DNA from: DATBHM01 sp963772375
GTDB lineage: Bacteria > Actinomycetota > UBA4738 > JACQTL01
Reading direction: 5' to 3'
Assembly (NCBI GenBank): GCA_963772375.1
Contig: CAVYXG010000005.1
Coordinates: forward strand, 868,001-932,000
Length of the DNA: 64,000 bases
Of this stretch, positions 25,318-32,028 are shown piece by piece. Position 1 is the first letter of the stretch, and each line of letters opens with the position of its first letter. A program made the translations under genes and the position numbers. Below the pieces are notes generated by a model. It had not been told where the DNA came from. It did not search any database and saw nothing but the letters and a program-made list of their open reading frames with translations.

Positions 25318-27756
25318 GTGGGGTTCCAACACGAGCGGCTCGGGCCCCGGCTCGTCGCGGCGGCCCGCTCGGGGGAGCGGTACCGCGACGCCCACATGTT
25401 CCTCGGCGGGACCGGCGCCGTCGGTGGCACCGCGCTCCTGCAGATGCTCTCGATGTACGAGGAGATGTTCGCCGTCTCCCCGCCCGAGCCCGACGACGTC
25501 CCCGTCCTCGTCGCCACCGGCACGACCGCCGCCGAGATCCAGGCGTTCACGCGCAGACTGTTCCGGTTCGTCGAGTCGCGGGACGGCAGCGACCATCTGC
25601 CCGAACGCGTCCGCAACGGGTTCCTGACGGCCTCCGGCGTCTTCGTCGCGCTGGAACGCTTCGAGGTGAGCGCGGTGCCGGGCCTGCGCCAGATCGCGCA
25701 GACGCCGCCGGACGACCGCCGCGGCGTGACGGCCGAGTTCCTGCACTCGATCGGCACCGGCATCGCCGACGACCCCGACGCCGTCGACGAGGCCATCGCC
25801 AAGACGGTCGCCAGCGCGCGGCCGTTCGGCGAGTTCCTCCTGCGCTACGTCCGCACCCACCTGGCCGACCGGGGCGTCGGGAGGTTCCGCTCGGTGATCA
25901 TGGGCATCCCGGTGCCCAGTCTCGTGGCGTACCACCAGGACGAGCTGGCGCTCGCCACCGGGTTCGTCGAGGGGTTCGACGGCGACCGCCTGGAACGGCT
26001 CAAGCAGCGGTTCGTCGAGGCCATCCGCGACGACCTCGTGGACGTGAAGCAGGACCTCGCCGACGAGGTGCTGATCGCCCACACCACGGGCGTCGGCGGC
26101 ATGTACGACGACGACCCCGACCATCCACAGGCGCCGCCCGAGATCCGGATGGGGTTCAGCCACGCCGCGCAGGACACCCGCCTGGCAGAGAAGGCGCGGT
26201 TCGCGCAGGAGCTCACCCGGAAGTACTCGGAGGCCGGCCTGAAGGTCCTGATCACCGCGGCGGCCATCGGCATCGACGAGGTCCGCGTTCGCGAGGAGAT
26301 CCCCCTGCACCGCGGCGTACGCCGGCTGCTGTTCGAGGCCGACCGCGAGGTGTTCCCCGGCTCGAAGGAATCGCAGCCGGCCGAGTCCAGGGCCAGCCGC
26401 GCGGCCGGGCGGCCGGTGCCGGCGCGGCAGGTCATCCGGGTGTTCGAACCGGTGACGGTCCCGTGGGACGACCCGCCGTCACATGAGGCGTCGTTCGAGC
26501 GCGGCGAGCCGGTCGTTCCCGGCTATGCCATCCGGAGCGGCGAGAACGGGTTCTTCAGCGTGGCGAACGCCGACGCGCTGTACCGCGTGATGCGCGTCGC
26601 CAGCGCCAGCGAGCTCGGTCTGATGCTGGCCACGGTCGGACTGCTGGGCGAGGACCGCCTGAAGCCGTGGTTCCCCGAGGGCGTCTGCTACTACACCGAG
26701 ACCGAGAACACCCGCGAGGTGGCCGTGTTCCTGGCGCAGCCGGCGCTGCGGGCCACGCAGCTGTCCGGCCTGGAACCCATGGCGCTGCAGGACCTCGGGT
26801 CGGCGAAGCACCAGGCCGAGCTGCACACGCTGGCGCTGCTGATCCTGATGCACCGCGTCCGGACGCTCGACGTGGACGCGATCGACCCGTACGTGGACCT
26901 GGAGCGGTTCGACCCGGTGCGGTACTTCGGGCAGCAGTCGAGGCCGCTCACGTTCGAGGACGTGGCGGCGTGGGAGCTTGGGGCGCTGCACGACGACCTC
27001 GTCGCGCTGGTCGGCGCGGACTCGCCGGAGGACCTGCTGCGGCTGACCCCGCCGCGCAAGCACTCACTGTTCCCCAAGCGGCAGCGAGCCCTGCTGGCCG
27101 TGCTGGAGGAGGTGCTCCGGGGCGTCCGGCTGGTGACGAGCCTGGGGACGCCGATCCTGTACGAGTCCCAGGGACGAACCTGGCTCCGGTGCGGCTACTA
27201 CGTCGCGCCGCTCGACCTGCTGGTCACCCACGCCTCGAGCGTCGACCGGCACCTGCGCGACCGGGCCGAGAGGACCGGGAACGACCCCGGGACCGTGCGC
27301 GACTACCACGTCGCCGTCGGCGGGTTCGTCGACCTCCGTCCGCACGCGATCGTCTGCACGGCCCACGCCGACGACGATCCGCAGCTCGCGGCCAAGGTCG
27401 CCACGTTCGACGACGAGGATGCCCTGCGGAACCACCTGTTCACCCTCGAGCCGTACTCGTTCTTCGCGACCTCCGGCCTGGTCGCGGTGCTGTACCGCCT
27501 GCGCGCGCTGTGGACCGAGCTCCGCGAGGCCATGCTCGAGCTGGGAACGCTGCACGAGTGGCGGTGGCACATGCCTCAGGACCGAACGGGCCACACGGTG
27601 CTCGTCCCGGGCGTGGTCGAGGCGTTCCGGCTGATGGCCGAGGGCCTGGAGAAGACCACCGGGACCGAGCGCCTCGCCGGCCAGTGGGGCTACGAGCGGA
27701 AGCCGCCGCCGGACCGCCGCGGCGCCATCCCCGGCGTCTCGAACGGCGCGTCATGA
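25318..27756 (+). CDS. Large soluble protein of unknown family with Rossmann-like N-terminus
   Basis: 812 residues from GTG 25318, set by the GAGGAGCGACGG Shine-Dalgarno; the longer upstream frame overlaps the divergent gene. Near residue 29 is FLGGTGAVGGTALLQML, a GxGxxG-type dinucleotide-binding turn. It is followed by VLVATGTTAAEIQAFTRRLF. Around 255-270 is EVLIAHTTGVGGMYDDD, and near 320 LKVLITAAAIGIDEVRVREEIP, both like later strands of a nucleotide-binding enzyme. The C-terminal half is helical with an alternating hydrophobic pattern. No membrane segments or signal peptide. I do not recognise the family. It may be an NAD(P)-dependent dehydrogenase or epimerase-like fold fused to a large helical domain (inference). 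The next gene is the Sec-peroxiredoxin, 63 nt downstream. Confidence 0.85.
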   Translation: MGFQHERLGPRLVAAARSGERYRDAHMFLGGTGAVGGTALLQMLSMYEEMFAVSPPEPDDVPVLVATGTTAAEIQAFTRRLFRFVESRDGSDHLPERVRNGFLTASGVFVALERFEVSAVPGLRQIAQTPPDDRRGVTAEFLHSIGTGIADDPDAVDEAIAKTVASARPFGEFLLRYVRTHLADRGVGRFRSVIMGIPVPSLVAYHQDELALATGFVEGFDGDRLERLKQRFVEAIRDDLVDVKQDLADEVLIAHTTGVGGMYDDDPDHPQAPPEIRMGFSHAAQDTRLAEKARFAQELTRKYSEAGLKVLITAAAIGIDEVRVREEIPLHRGVRRLLFEADREVFPGSKESQPAESRASRAAGRPVPARQVIRVFEPVTVPWDDPPSHEASFERGEPVVPGYAIRSGENGFFSVANADALYRVMRVASASELGLMLATVGLLGEDRLKPWFPEGVCYYTETENTREVAVFLAQPALRATQLSGLEPMALQDLGSAKHQAELHTLALLILMHRVRTLDVDAIDPYVDLERFDPVRYFGQQSRPLTFEDVAAWELGALHDDLVALVGADSPEDLLRLTPPRKHSLFPKRQRALLAVLEEVLRGVRLVTSLGTPILYESQGRTWLRCGYYVAPLDLLVTHASSVDRHLRDRAERTGNDPGTVRDYHVAVGGFVDLRPHAIVCTAHADDDPQLAAKVATFDDEDALRNHLFTLEPYSFFATSGLVAVLYRLRALWTELREAMLELGTLHEWRWHMPQDRTGHTVLVPGVVEAFRLMAEGLEKTTGTERLAGQWGYERKPPPDRRGAIPGVSNGAS

Positions 27757-27788
27757 GTCCCCCGAAACCCGGGAGCGCCGCCCGTCCG

Positions 27789-27794
27789 TAGACT
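27789..27794 (+). promoter_or_regulatory. Putative -10 box for the peroxiredoxin
   Basis: TAGACT, then a short leader with GGGAGGAGC (27803-27811) nine bases before ATG 27820. The peroxiredoxin may therefore have its own promoter. Confidence 0.4.
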
Positions 27795-27819
27795 GTGGCG
27801 AACGGGAGGAGCACCAGGG

Positions 27820-28287
27820 ATGCTCGACGAAGGAACCGTCGCGCCCGACTTCACGCTGCCGGATCAGACCGGCACGCCGTGGTCGCTCGCCGGCCACCGA
27901 GGCGAGTGGATCGTCCTGTGGTGGTTCCCCAAGGCGTTCACCAGCGGCTGAACGACCGAAGGGCAGGGGTTCCGTGAGCGAGCCCCCCGGTTCGTCGAAG
28001 CCGGCGCCCTGATCGTCGCGGCGTGCTTCGACACGCCCGAGGACAACGCGGAGTTCGCCCGGCAGGAGGGCTTCCCGTTCACGATGCTGTCCGACGTCGA
28101 CCGGGCGGTGGGCACCGTCTACGACACCAAGCGCCATCCCGACGAGTCGAGCCCGGAGTACGCCAAGCGAAGGACGTACCTGATCGATCCCGAGGGCGTG
28201 ATCCGCAAGGCCTACCGCGTCCGGGACATCCCGGCGCATCCCGACGAGGTGCTCGAGGACCTGCGCCGGCTGCAGTCCGAACGGTGA
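27820..28287 (+). CDS. Selenocysteine-containing peroxiredoxin (predicted)
   Basis: 155 residues if TGA at 27949-27951 is read as Sec44. The upstream half (APDFTLPDQTG, then WWFPKAFTSG) and the downstream half (TTEGQGFRER, LIVAACFDTPEDN, FTMLSDVDRAVG, RRTYLIDPEGVIRK) share one frame and together make a full AhpC/TSA (BCP-like) peroxiredoxin. The TGA falls exactly where the peroxidatic Cys stands in the PxxxTxxC motif (P37 KAF T41 SG U44). A bacterial-SECIS-like hairpin lies just downstream (27966-27986). The usual BCP resolving Cys five residues later is Gln49; the only Cys is Cys69. So either a 1-Cys mechanism or resolution by Cys69 or an external thiol. It reduces H2O2 or organic peroxides in the cytoplasm. 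The alternative is an inactive gene with a nonsense mutation, less likely because the stop is precisely at this residue. Confidence 0.85.
27949..27951 (+). other. In-frame UGA recoded as selenocysteine (predicted)
   Basis: TGA in place of the peroxidatic cysteine codon. Reading continues in the same frame for 111 more residues of conserved peroxiredoxin sequence. Confidence 0.8.
27966..27986 (+). promoter_or_regulatory. Bacterial SECIS-like hairpin
   Basis: GGGGTTC (27966-27972) pairs with GAGCCCC (27980-27986), seven pairs including one G-U, closing a seven-base loop CGTGAGC that holds the G-U dinucleotide expected for SelB recognition. The loop G lies 22 bases after the UGA, within the 16-37 range described for bacterial SECIS. 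A longer lower stem is possible (GGCT, ACGA and CCG around 27946-27958 with CGG, TCGT and AGCC around 27988-28002). Confidence 0.7.
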
Positions 28288-28290
28288 GAG

Positions 28291-28671
28291 CTACTGCGCG
28301 GACGGCCCCGGCATCGGCGGGAGGGTGGCCGGGACCGTCGGTTCGGCTCCCGGCTCGGCCGAAGTGTCGTCGCCGGCATGGCCGGGCCGTTCGGTGAACC
28401 CCCGTGCCAGCCAGACCTGCAGCGCGTCGCCCCGCTTCTCGTAGCGCTTGCCGAGGTACAGGTACGCGGTGCCGTTCAGCTTCCAGCCGACGGCCTCGAT
28501 GGCGGCCGACCCTCCGTCGTCGAAGAAGATCGTCTCGCCGACGTCGGGGAGGCGCCGCCACTCCGCGTCCTGCAGCTCGAGGTCGAGCGTCTTGAACGCG
28601 CCCTCCGTGCCCGCCGGCCCGCCCTGGCCCTCGGTCCACGGGTACCAGACGAGCGTCATCACCATGTCCAT
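28291..28671 (-). CDS. Conserved hypothetical protein
   Basis: 126 residues. The N-terminal 95 residues are a compact beta-domain with several aromatic strands (MTLVWYPWTEG, VGETIFFDDGG, GWKLNGTAYLYLGKRYEK, LQVWLARGF). The tail is Pro/Ala-rich and disordered-looking. ATG 28671 follows TACAGT by eight bases (leaderless). No family recognised. It ends three bases from the peroxiredoxin stop (convergent). Confidence 0.65.
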   Translation of the reverse strand: MDMVMTLVWYPWTEGQGGPAGTEGAFKTLDLELQDAEWRRLPDVGETIFFDDGGSAAIEAVGWKLNGTAYLYLGKRYEKRGDALQVWLARGFTERPGHAGDDTSAEPGAEPTVPATLPPMPGPSAQ

Positions 28672-28679
28672 GGCGGGGA

Positions 28680-28685
28680 ACTGTA
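28680..28685 (-). promoter_or_regulatory. Putative leaderless -10 box for 28671
   Basis: Reads TACAGT on the minus strand, eight bases before the ATG at 28671. Confidence 0.45.
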
Positions 28686-28704
28686 CCCAGCGGAGCCGGG
28701 CTCG

Positions 28705-28950
28705 CTAGTCGACGTACCCCTCGACGGTGGTCTCGTCGCGCACGCGGGCGTCGCCGGGGTCGAGGCCGGCGTTCCGGCGGGCCCGTCGCTGGTGCAGCAG
28801 GTCCCAGCACTGGTCGAGCTGCACCTCGAGGAACTTCAGCCGGTCGTGCTCGTTCCCCGAGAGGCCCTCGTCGGTCGACGCCTTCTCGAACAGCGTGTGC
28901 TCCTCGTGCGCCAGCTGGTTGATCCGGTCGATGACGTCCTGGTCGTCCAT
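28705..28950 (-). CDS. DUF2630 family protein
   Basis: 81 residues, GGAGGAACCGTC before ATG 28950. Helical, acidic: DDQDVIDRINQLAHEEHTLFEKAS, then RLKFLEVQLDQCWDLLHQRRARR, the signature of the short actinobacterial DUF2630 family. Function unknown; probably a soluble helical hairpin. Confidence 0.9.
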   Translation of the reverse strand: MDDQDVIDRINQLAHEEHTLFEKASTDEGLSGNEHDRLKFLEVQLDQCWDLLHQRRARRNAGLDPGDARVRDETTVEGYVD

Positions 28951-29072
28951 GACGGTTCCTCCTCCACGCGCGCGGGCACCATTCTGTCGCGAACGAACGA
29001 TCGCCGCCCACAGCCGCAGTCCTCACGGCAACATCGGGTGGCGATCCGTCGATGCGAGGAGGGATGGCGCAC

Positions 29073-29699
29073 ATGGCGAGACTGTTCTCCATCAAGCCCG
29101 CGATCACGATGCGGGGACGGCGGTTCCGGGGCGTCCGGGGGTGGGCCGGCAAGCCGTCGCACCCGCCGTTCACGGACTTCCCCGTCGTGTCGTACGTGTT
29201 CGCGGCCGCCTTCGACCTCATCTCGTTCTTCACCTGGAACCACTCGGGGAGGCTCGGCGAGATCGGCGCGCAGGCGTTCGTCGCGGCGACGTTCGTGATC
29301 ATGGGAGGCGCCGTGGTCTCGCTGATCACCGCGACCACCGGCGCGTGGGACTGGTGGAAGGGCATCGACCGCGACCACTCCACCGGTCCGATCGGCCGCG
29401 CGAAGCACACCCAGGTGTGGCGGACGACCAACTGGCACGCCGTCGTGATGCTCACCGTGACCGCGATCGTGATCGTCGACATCGTGGTCCGGCTGTCCGG
29501 CTACGGAACGCACCACGCCACGCTCGTGGTGATGCTGCTGTCGGTGGTCGCCGGAGCGCTGGTCGCGTACGGCGCGGTGTACGGCGGCTCGCTCGTGTTC
29601 GACTACGCGTTCAACGTCGAGGGGCAGGACGACTCGACGGTGTGGGCCGAGACCGAGCAGGACTTCTTCCCCGAACAGCACTCCGGCTCGGAGCCGTAG
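29073..29699 (+). CDS. DUF2231 family membrane protein
   Basis: 208 residues from ATG 29073, with GAGGAGGG nine bases upstream; ATG 29064 and 29052 are in frame but badly spaced. HPPFTDFPVVSYVFAAAFDL is the DUF2231 start (a conserved His-Pro before the first helix). Four transmembrane segments follow, with Trp/His at the edges (WDWWKGIDRDHS, KHTQVWRTTNWHAVVM). The family is uncharacterised; it often sits near Rieske or redox proteins and may bind heme through its conserved His residues (inference). Confidence 0.85.
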   Translation: MARLFSIKPAITMRGRRFRGVRGWAGKPSHPPFTDFPVVSYVFAAAFDLISFFTWNHSGRLGEIGAQAFVAATFVIMGGAVVSLITATTGAWDWWKGIDRDHSTGPIGRAKHTQVWRTTNWHAVVMLTVTAIVIVDIVVRLSGYGTHHATLVVMLLSVVAGALVAYGAVYGGSLVFDYAFNVEGQDDSTVWAETEQDFFPEQHSGSEP

Positions 29700-29770
29700 A
29701 CGGCCTCCTAGAATGACACCCGGCCGAGCCCGGCGCTAGCCTGCCGACTCGCGTTCAGGGGAGCAGATTC

Positions 29771-30796
29771 ATGGCGACGACCGAACTCGCGATCCAGGTC
29801 GAGGGCCTCCGCAAGTCGTTCGGCAAGGTGATGGCGCTCGACGGCATCGACCTCCAGGTCCCCGCCGGTTCCGTGCTCGGGCTGCTCGGGCCGAACGGCG
29901 CCGGCAAGACCACCGTGGTCCGCATCCTGACCACGCTGCTCTCGCCCGACGGCGGCCGTGCGGTGGTGGCCGGACACGACGTCGTCCGCGACGCCGAACG
30001 CCTCCGCGCGGCGATCGGCCTGGCCGGACAGTACGCGGCGGTGGACGAGACGCTCACCGGCCGGGAGAACCTCGAGCTGGTCGGGCGCCTGTACCACCTG
30101 CCCCGCGAGGTCACCCGCGAGCGCGCCGAGAAGCTGCTCGCGCAGTTCGAGCTCACGGAGGCCGGCGACCGGCAGGTCAAGACGTACTCGGGCGGCATGC
30201 GTCGCCGCCTGGACCTCGGGGCGAGCCTGGTGGCCGACCCGGAGGTGCTGTTCCTCGACGAGCCGACCACCGGGCTGGACCCGGCCGCCCGACGCGGGCT
30301 GTGGGACGTCATCAAAGGTCTCGTGTCGGGCGGCACGACGCTGCTGTTGACCACGCAGTACCTCGACGAGGCCGACGTCCTGGCCGACCGCATCGCGGTG
30401 ATCGACCACGGCCACATCATCGCGGAGGGAACCTCCGACGAGCTGAAGTCGAAGATCGGTGGCGAGGTGCTGGAGTTCCGCGTGGAGGACACCTCGCGGA
30501 TGACCGACGTCTCGCGCATCCTCGTGGAGGTCTGCGAGACCGAACCTCAATACGAGGTCGAATCCGGCCGCGTCGCGCTGCAGGTCGGCGGCGACGGTTC
30601 GGGCGTGCTGTTCCGGCTGGTGCGGGCGTTCGATCGGGAGCACCTCAGGATCCACGAGCTTGCGCTCCGCAGGCCGACGCTCGACGACGTGTTCCTGTCG
30701 CTGACGGGGCATGCGGCCGAGGAACCGATCGGCGAGGCTGCCGAGCTGGCCGAGGTCGCGGCCGGCCGGCGCGGACGCCGGGGAGGTGGTGGTTGA
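29771..30796 (+). CDS. DrrA-like ABC transporter ATP-binding protein
   Basis: 341 residues. Walker A GPNGAGKTT at about 40-48, Q-loop LAGQYAAVDE, signature YSGGMRRRLDLG, Walker B VLFLDEPTTGLD, and switch His in LLTTQYLDEAD. After the ABC domain comes the DrrA-type C-terminal region (LEFRVED, LRRPTLDDVFLSLTGH). The stop overlaps the permease start (TGATG at 30794-30798). The pair forms a two-component exporter for drugs or lipids, like daunorubicin DrrAB. Confidence 0.95.
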   Translation: MATTELAIQVEGLRKSFGKVMALDGIDLQVPAGSVLGLLGPNGAGKTTVVRILTTLLSPDGGRAVVAGHDVVRDAERLRAAIGLAGQYAAVDETLTGRENLELVGRLYHLPREVTRERAEKLLAQFELTEAGDRQVKTYSGGMRRRLDLGASLVADPEVLFLDEPTTGLDPAARRGLWDVIKGLVSGGTTLLLTTQYLDEADVLADRIAVIDHGHIIAEGTSDELKSKIGGEVLEFRVEDTSRMTDVSRILVEVCETEPQYEVESGRVALQVGGDGSGVLFRLVRAFDREHLRIHELALRRPTLDDVFLSLTGHAAEEPIGEAAELAEVAAGRRGRRGGGG

Positions 30797-31644
30797 TGGC
30801 GACGACGACGACGACCGTGAAAGCGCCGGCGGTCGACCGCATGCCCCTCAAGTGGGTGGTCCAGGACGCCCTGGCGCTGACCTGGCGGAACCTCCTGAAG
30901 TACGTGCGGGTCCCCACCCTGCTGGTGTTCTCGACGATCCAGCCCGTGATGTTTGTCGTCCTGTTCGCCTACGTCTTCGGCGGCGCGCTCGGGAGAGGGC
31001 TTCCGCCTGGGATCGACTACAAGAACTACCTGATCCCCGGGATCTTCGTGCAGACGGTCATCTTCGGGTCCACCCAGACCGGGGTCGCGCTGGCGGAGGA
31101 CCTCACCCGGGGCATGATCGACCGGTTCCGCTCGCTCCCCATGGCCCGCTCGGCCGTGCTCGCGGGCCGCACCACGGGCGACACCGTTCGCAACACGTTC
31201 GTGGTCCTCCTGATGACGGGCGTCGGCTACCTGATCGGGTTCCGGTTCGGCGGTGGGTTCGTGTGGGCGGTCCTCGCGATCCTGCTGTCGGTGTTCTTCG
31301 GCCTCGCGTTCTCCTGGATCTCGGCGAACATCGGCCTTCGGGTTCGCGACGTCGAGTCGGCGCAGGCGGCGAGCTTCGTGTGGGTGTTCCCACTGGTGTT
31401 CGCGTCGAGCGCGTTCGTACCGGTGGCCACCATGCCGTCGTGGCTGCAGGGATTCGCCGCGCATCAGCCGATCACCGTCGTGATCGACGCCGTCCGGTAC
31501 CTGGTGCTGGGAACGGACAACTCCCATCTGGTCGCGCTCGCGGGGTCGGTGTGGAGCTACGTCATTCCGGCGCTGCTATGGATCGCGGGGATCCTCGTGG
31601 TGTTCGTTCCGCTCGCCGTGAGGAAGTATCGCCGGATCACCTAG
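30796..31644 (+). CDS. DrrB-like ABC-2 permease
   Basis: 282 residues. Six transmembrane helices of the ABC-2 type, with the characteristic LEDLTRGMIDRFRSLPMARSA equivalent (AEDLTRGMIDRFRSLPM in the coupling region) and the C-terminal FVWVFPLVFASSAFVP followed by MPSWLQGFAAHQPITVVIDA. It overlaps the ATPase gene by three bases. It forms the membrane channel of the exporter. Confidence 0.93.
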   Translation: MATTTTTVKAPAVDRMPLKWVVQDALALTWRNLLKYVRVPTLLVFSTIQPVMFVVLFAYVFGGALGRGLPPGIDYKNYLIPGIFVQTVIFGSTQTGVALAEDLTRGMIDRFRSLPMARSAVLAGRTTGDTVRNTFVVLLMTGVGYLIGFRFGGGFVWAVLAILLSVFFGLAFSWISANIGLRVRDVESAQAASFVWVFPLVFASSAFVPVATMPSWLQGFAAHQPITVVIDAVRYLVLGTDNSHLVALAGSVWSYVIPALLWIAGILVVFVPLAVRKYRRIT

Positions 31645-31662
31645 TCCTGCTTGCCGTAGCGG

Positions 31663-31681
31663 CCATCTTCGCGGAAGATGG
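31663..31681 (+). terminator. Hairpin after the ABC exporter
   Basis: CCATCTTC, loop GCG, GAAGATGG: a perfect eight-pair stem 19 bases after the DrrB stop. No T-run follows. Confidence 0.5.
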
Positions 31682-31689
31682 ACGCACGG

Positions 31690-31965
31690 GAGAAAGGAGG
31701 TGGTCCAGCTGCCAGATAGCGATGCGACCCTCGAGGTGACTGGCTGCTGAGCCGTCGCCCGCGGGTTGGGGTCTGACCACCTCACCCGTAGCCGGGCCTG
31801 GCCCGGCGGAATCCAACCAGTTCACCGACCTCGCGGCCCCGGACATGGTCGCACCGGGCGGAGCGCCTGAGGGACGAACGAACCCAGGCGAGCCGAAGCA
31901 CCCCGCGAGGCGATGTAGATGGCAACTGAACGAGGCCGGGCTCGCTTCGCGAGCCCGGCCTCTTC
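31690..31965 (+). ncRNA. Candidate structured RNA/leader with a 16-codon ORF
   Basis: This 384-nt gap between the exporter and the second cyclase has no ordinary gene. It holds an exceptionally strong AGAAAGGAGGT. A 16-codon frame at 31700-31750 (GTG start, ending EVTGC) begins inside that Shine-Dalgarno. GAGGTGGTC (31697-31705) is perfectly complementary to GACCACCTC (31775-31783), so the ribosome site could be hidden. A 14-pair hairpin ends the region. This could be a small peptide/sRNA transcription unit or an attenuated leader for 32029. No known riboswitch recognised. Confidence 0.35.
31932..31962 (+). terminator. Strong GC hairpin
   Basis: GAGGCCGGGCTCGC, loop TTC, GCGAGCCCGGCCTC: a perfect 14-pair stem 66 bases before the cyclase start. 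No following T-run, as usual for high-GC actinobacterial terminators. Confidence 0.65.
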
Positions 31966-32028
31966 GCGATCCGACCGGCCGCCGCTGGACGGAATCGTGC
32001 GGCGGTTCCATCATCCTTTCCGGGCACG

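Noticed and set aside
27820..27951. Reading the peroxiredoxin as a pseudogene with a nonsense mutation.
   Set aside because: The stop is exactly at the catalytic residue, both halves are conserved in one frame, and a SECIS-like hairpin follows. Not fully excluded without selB/selC.
28084..28287. Separate 67-residue gene starting at 28084.
   Set aside because: It is the C-terminal part of the Sec peroxiredoxin, in frame with 27820.
31691..31712. AAAGGAGGTGGTCCAGC resembles the complement of a 16S rRNA 3' end.
   Set aside because: The sequence on the other side is not 16S, and no rRNA helix follows; it is the Shine-Dalgarno motif itself.
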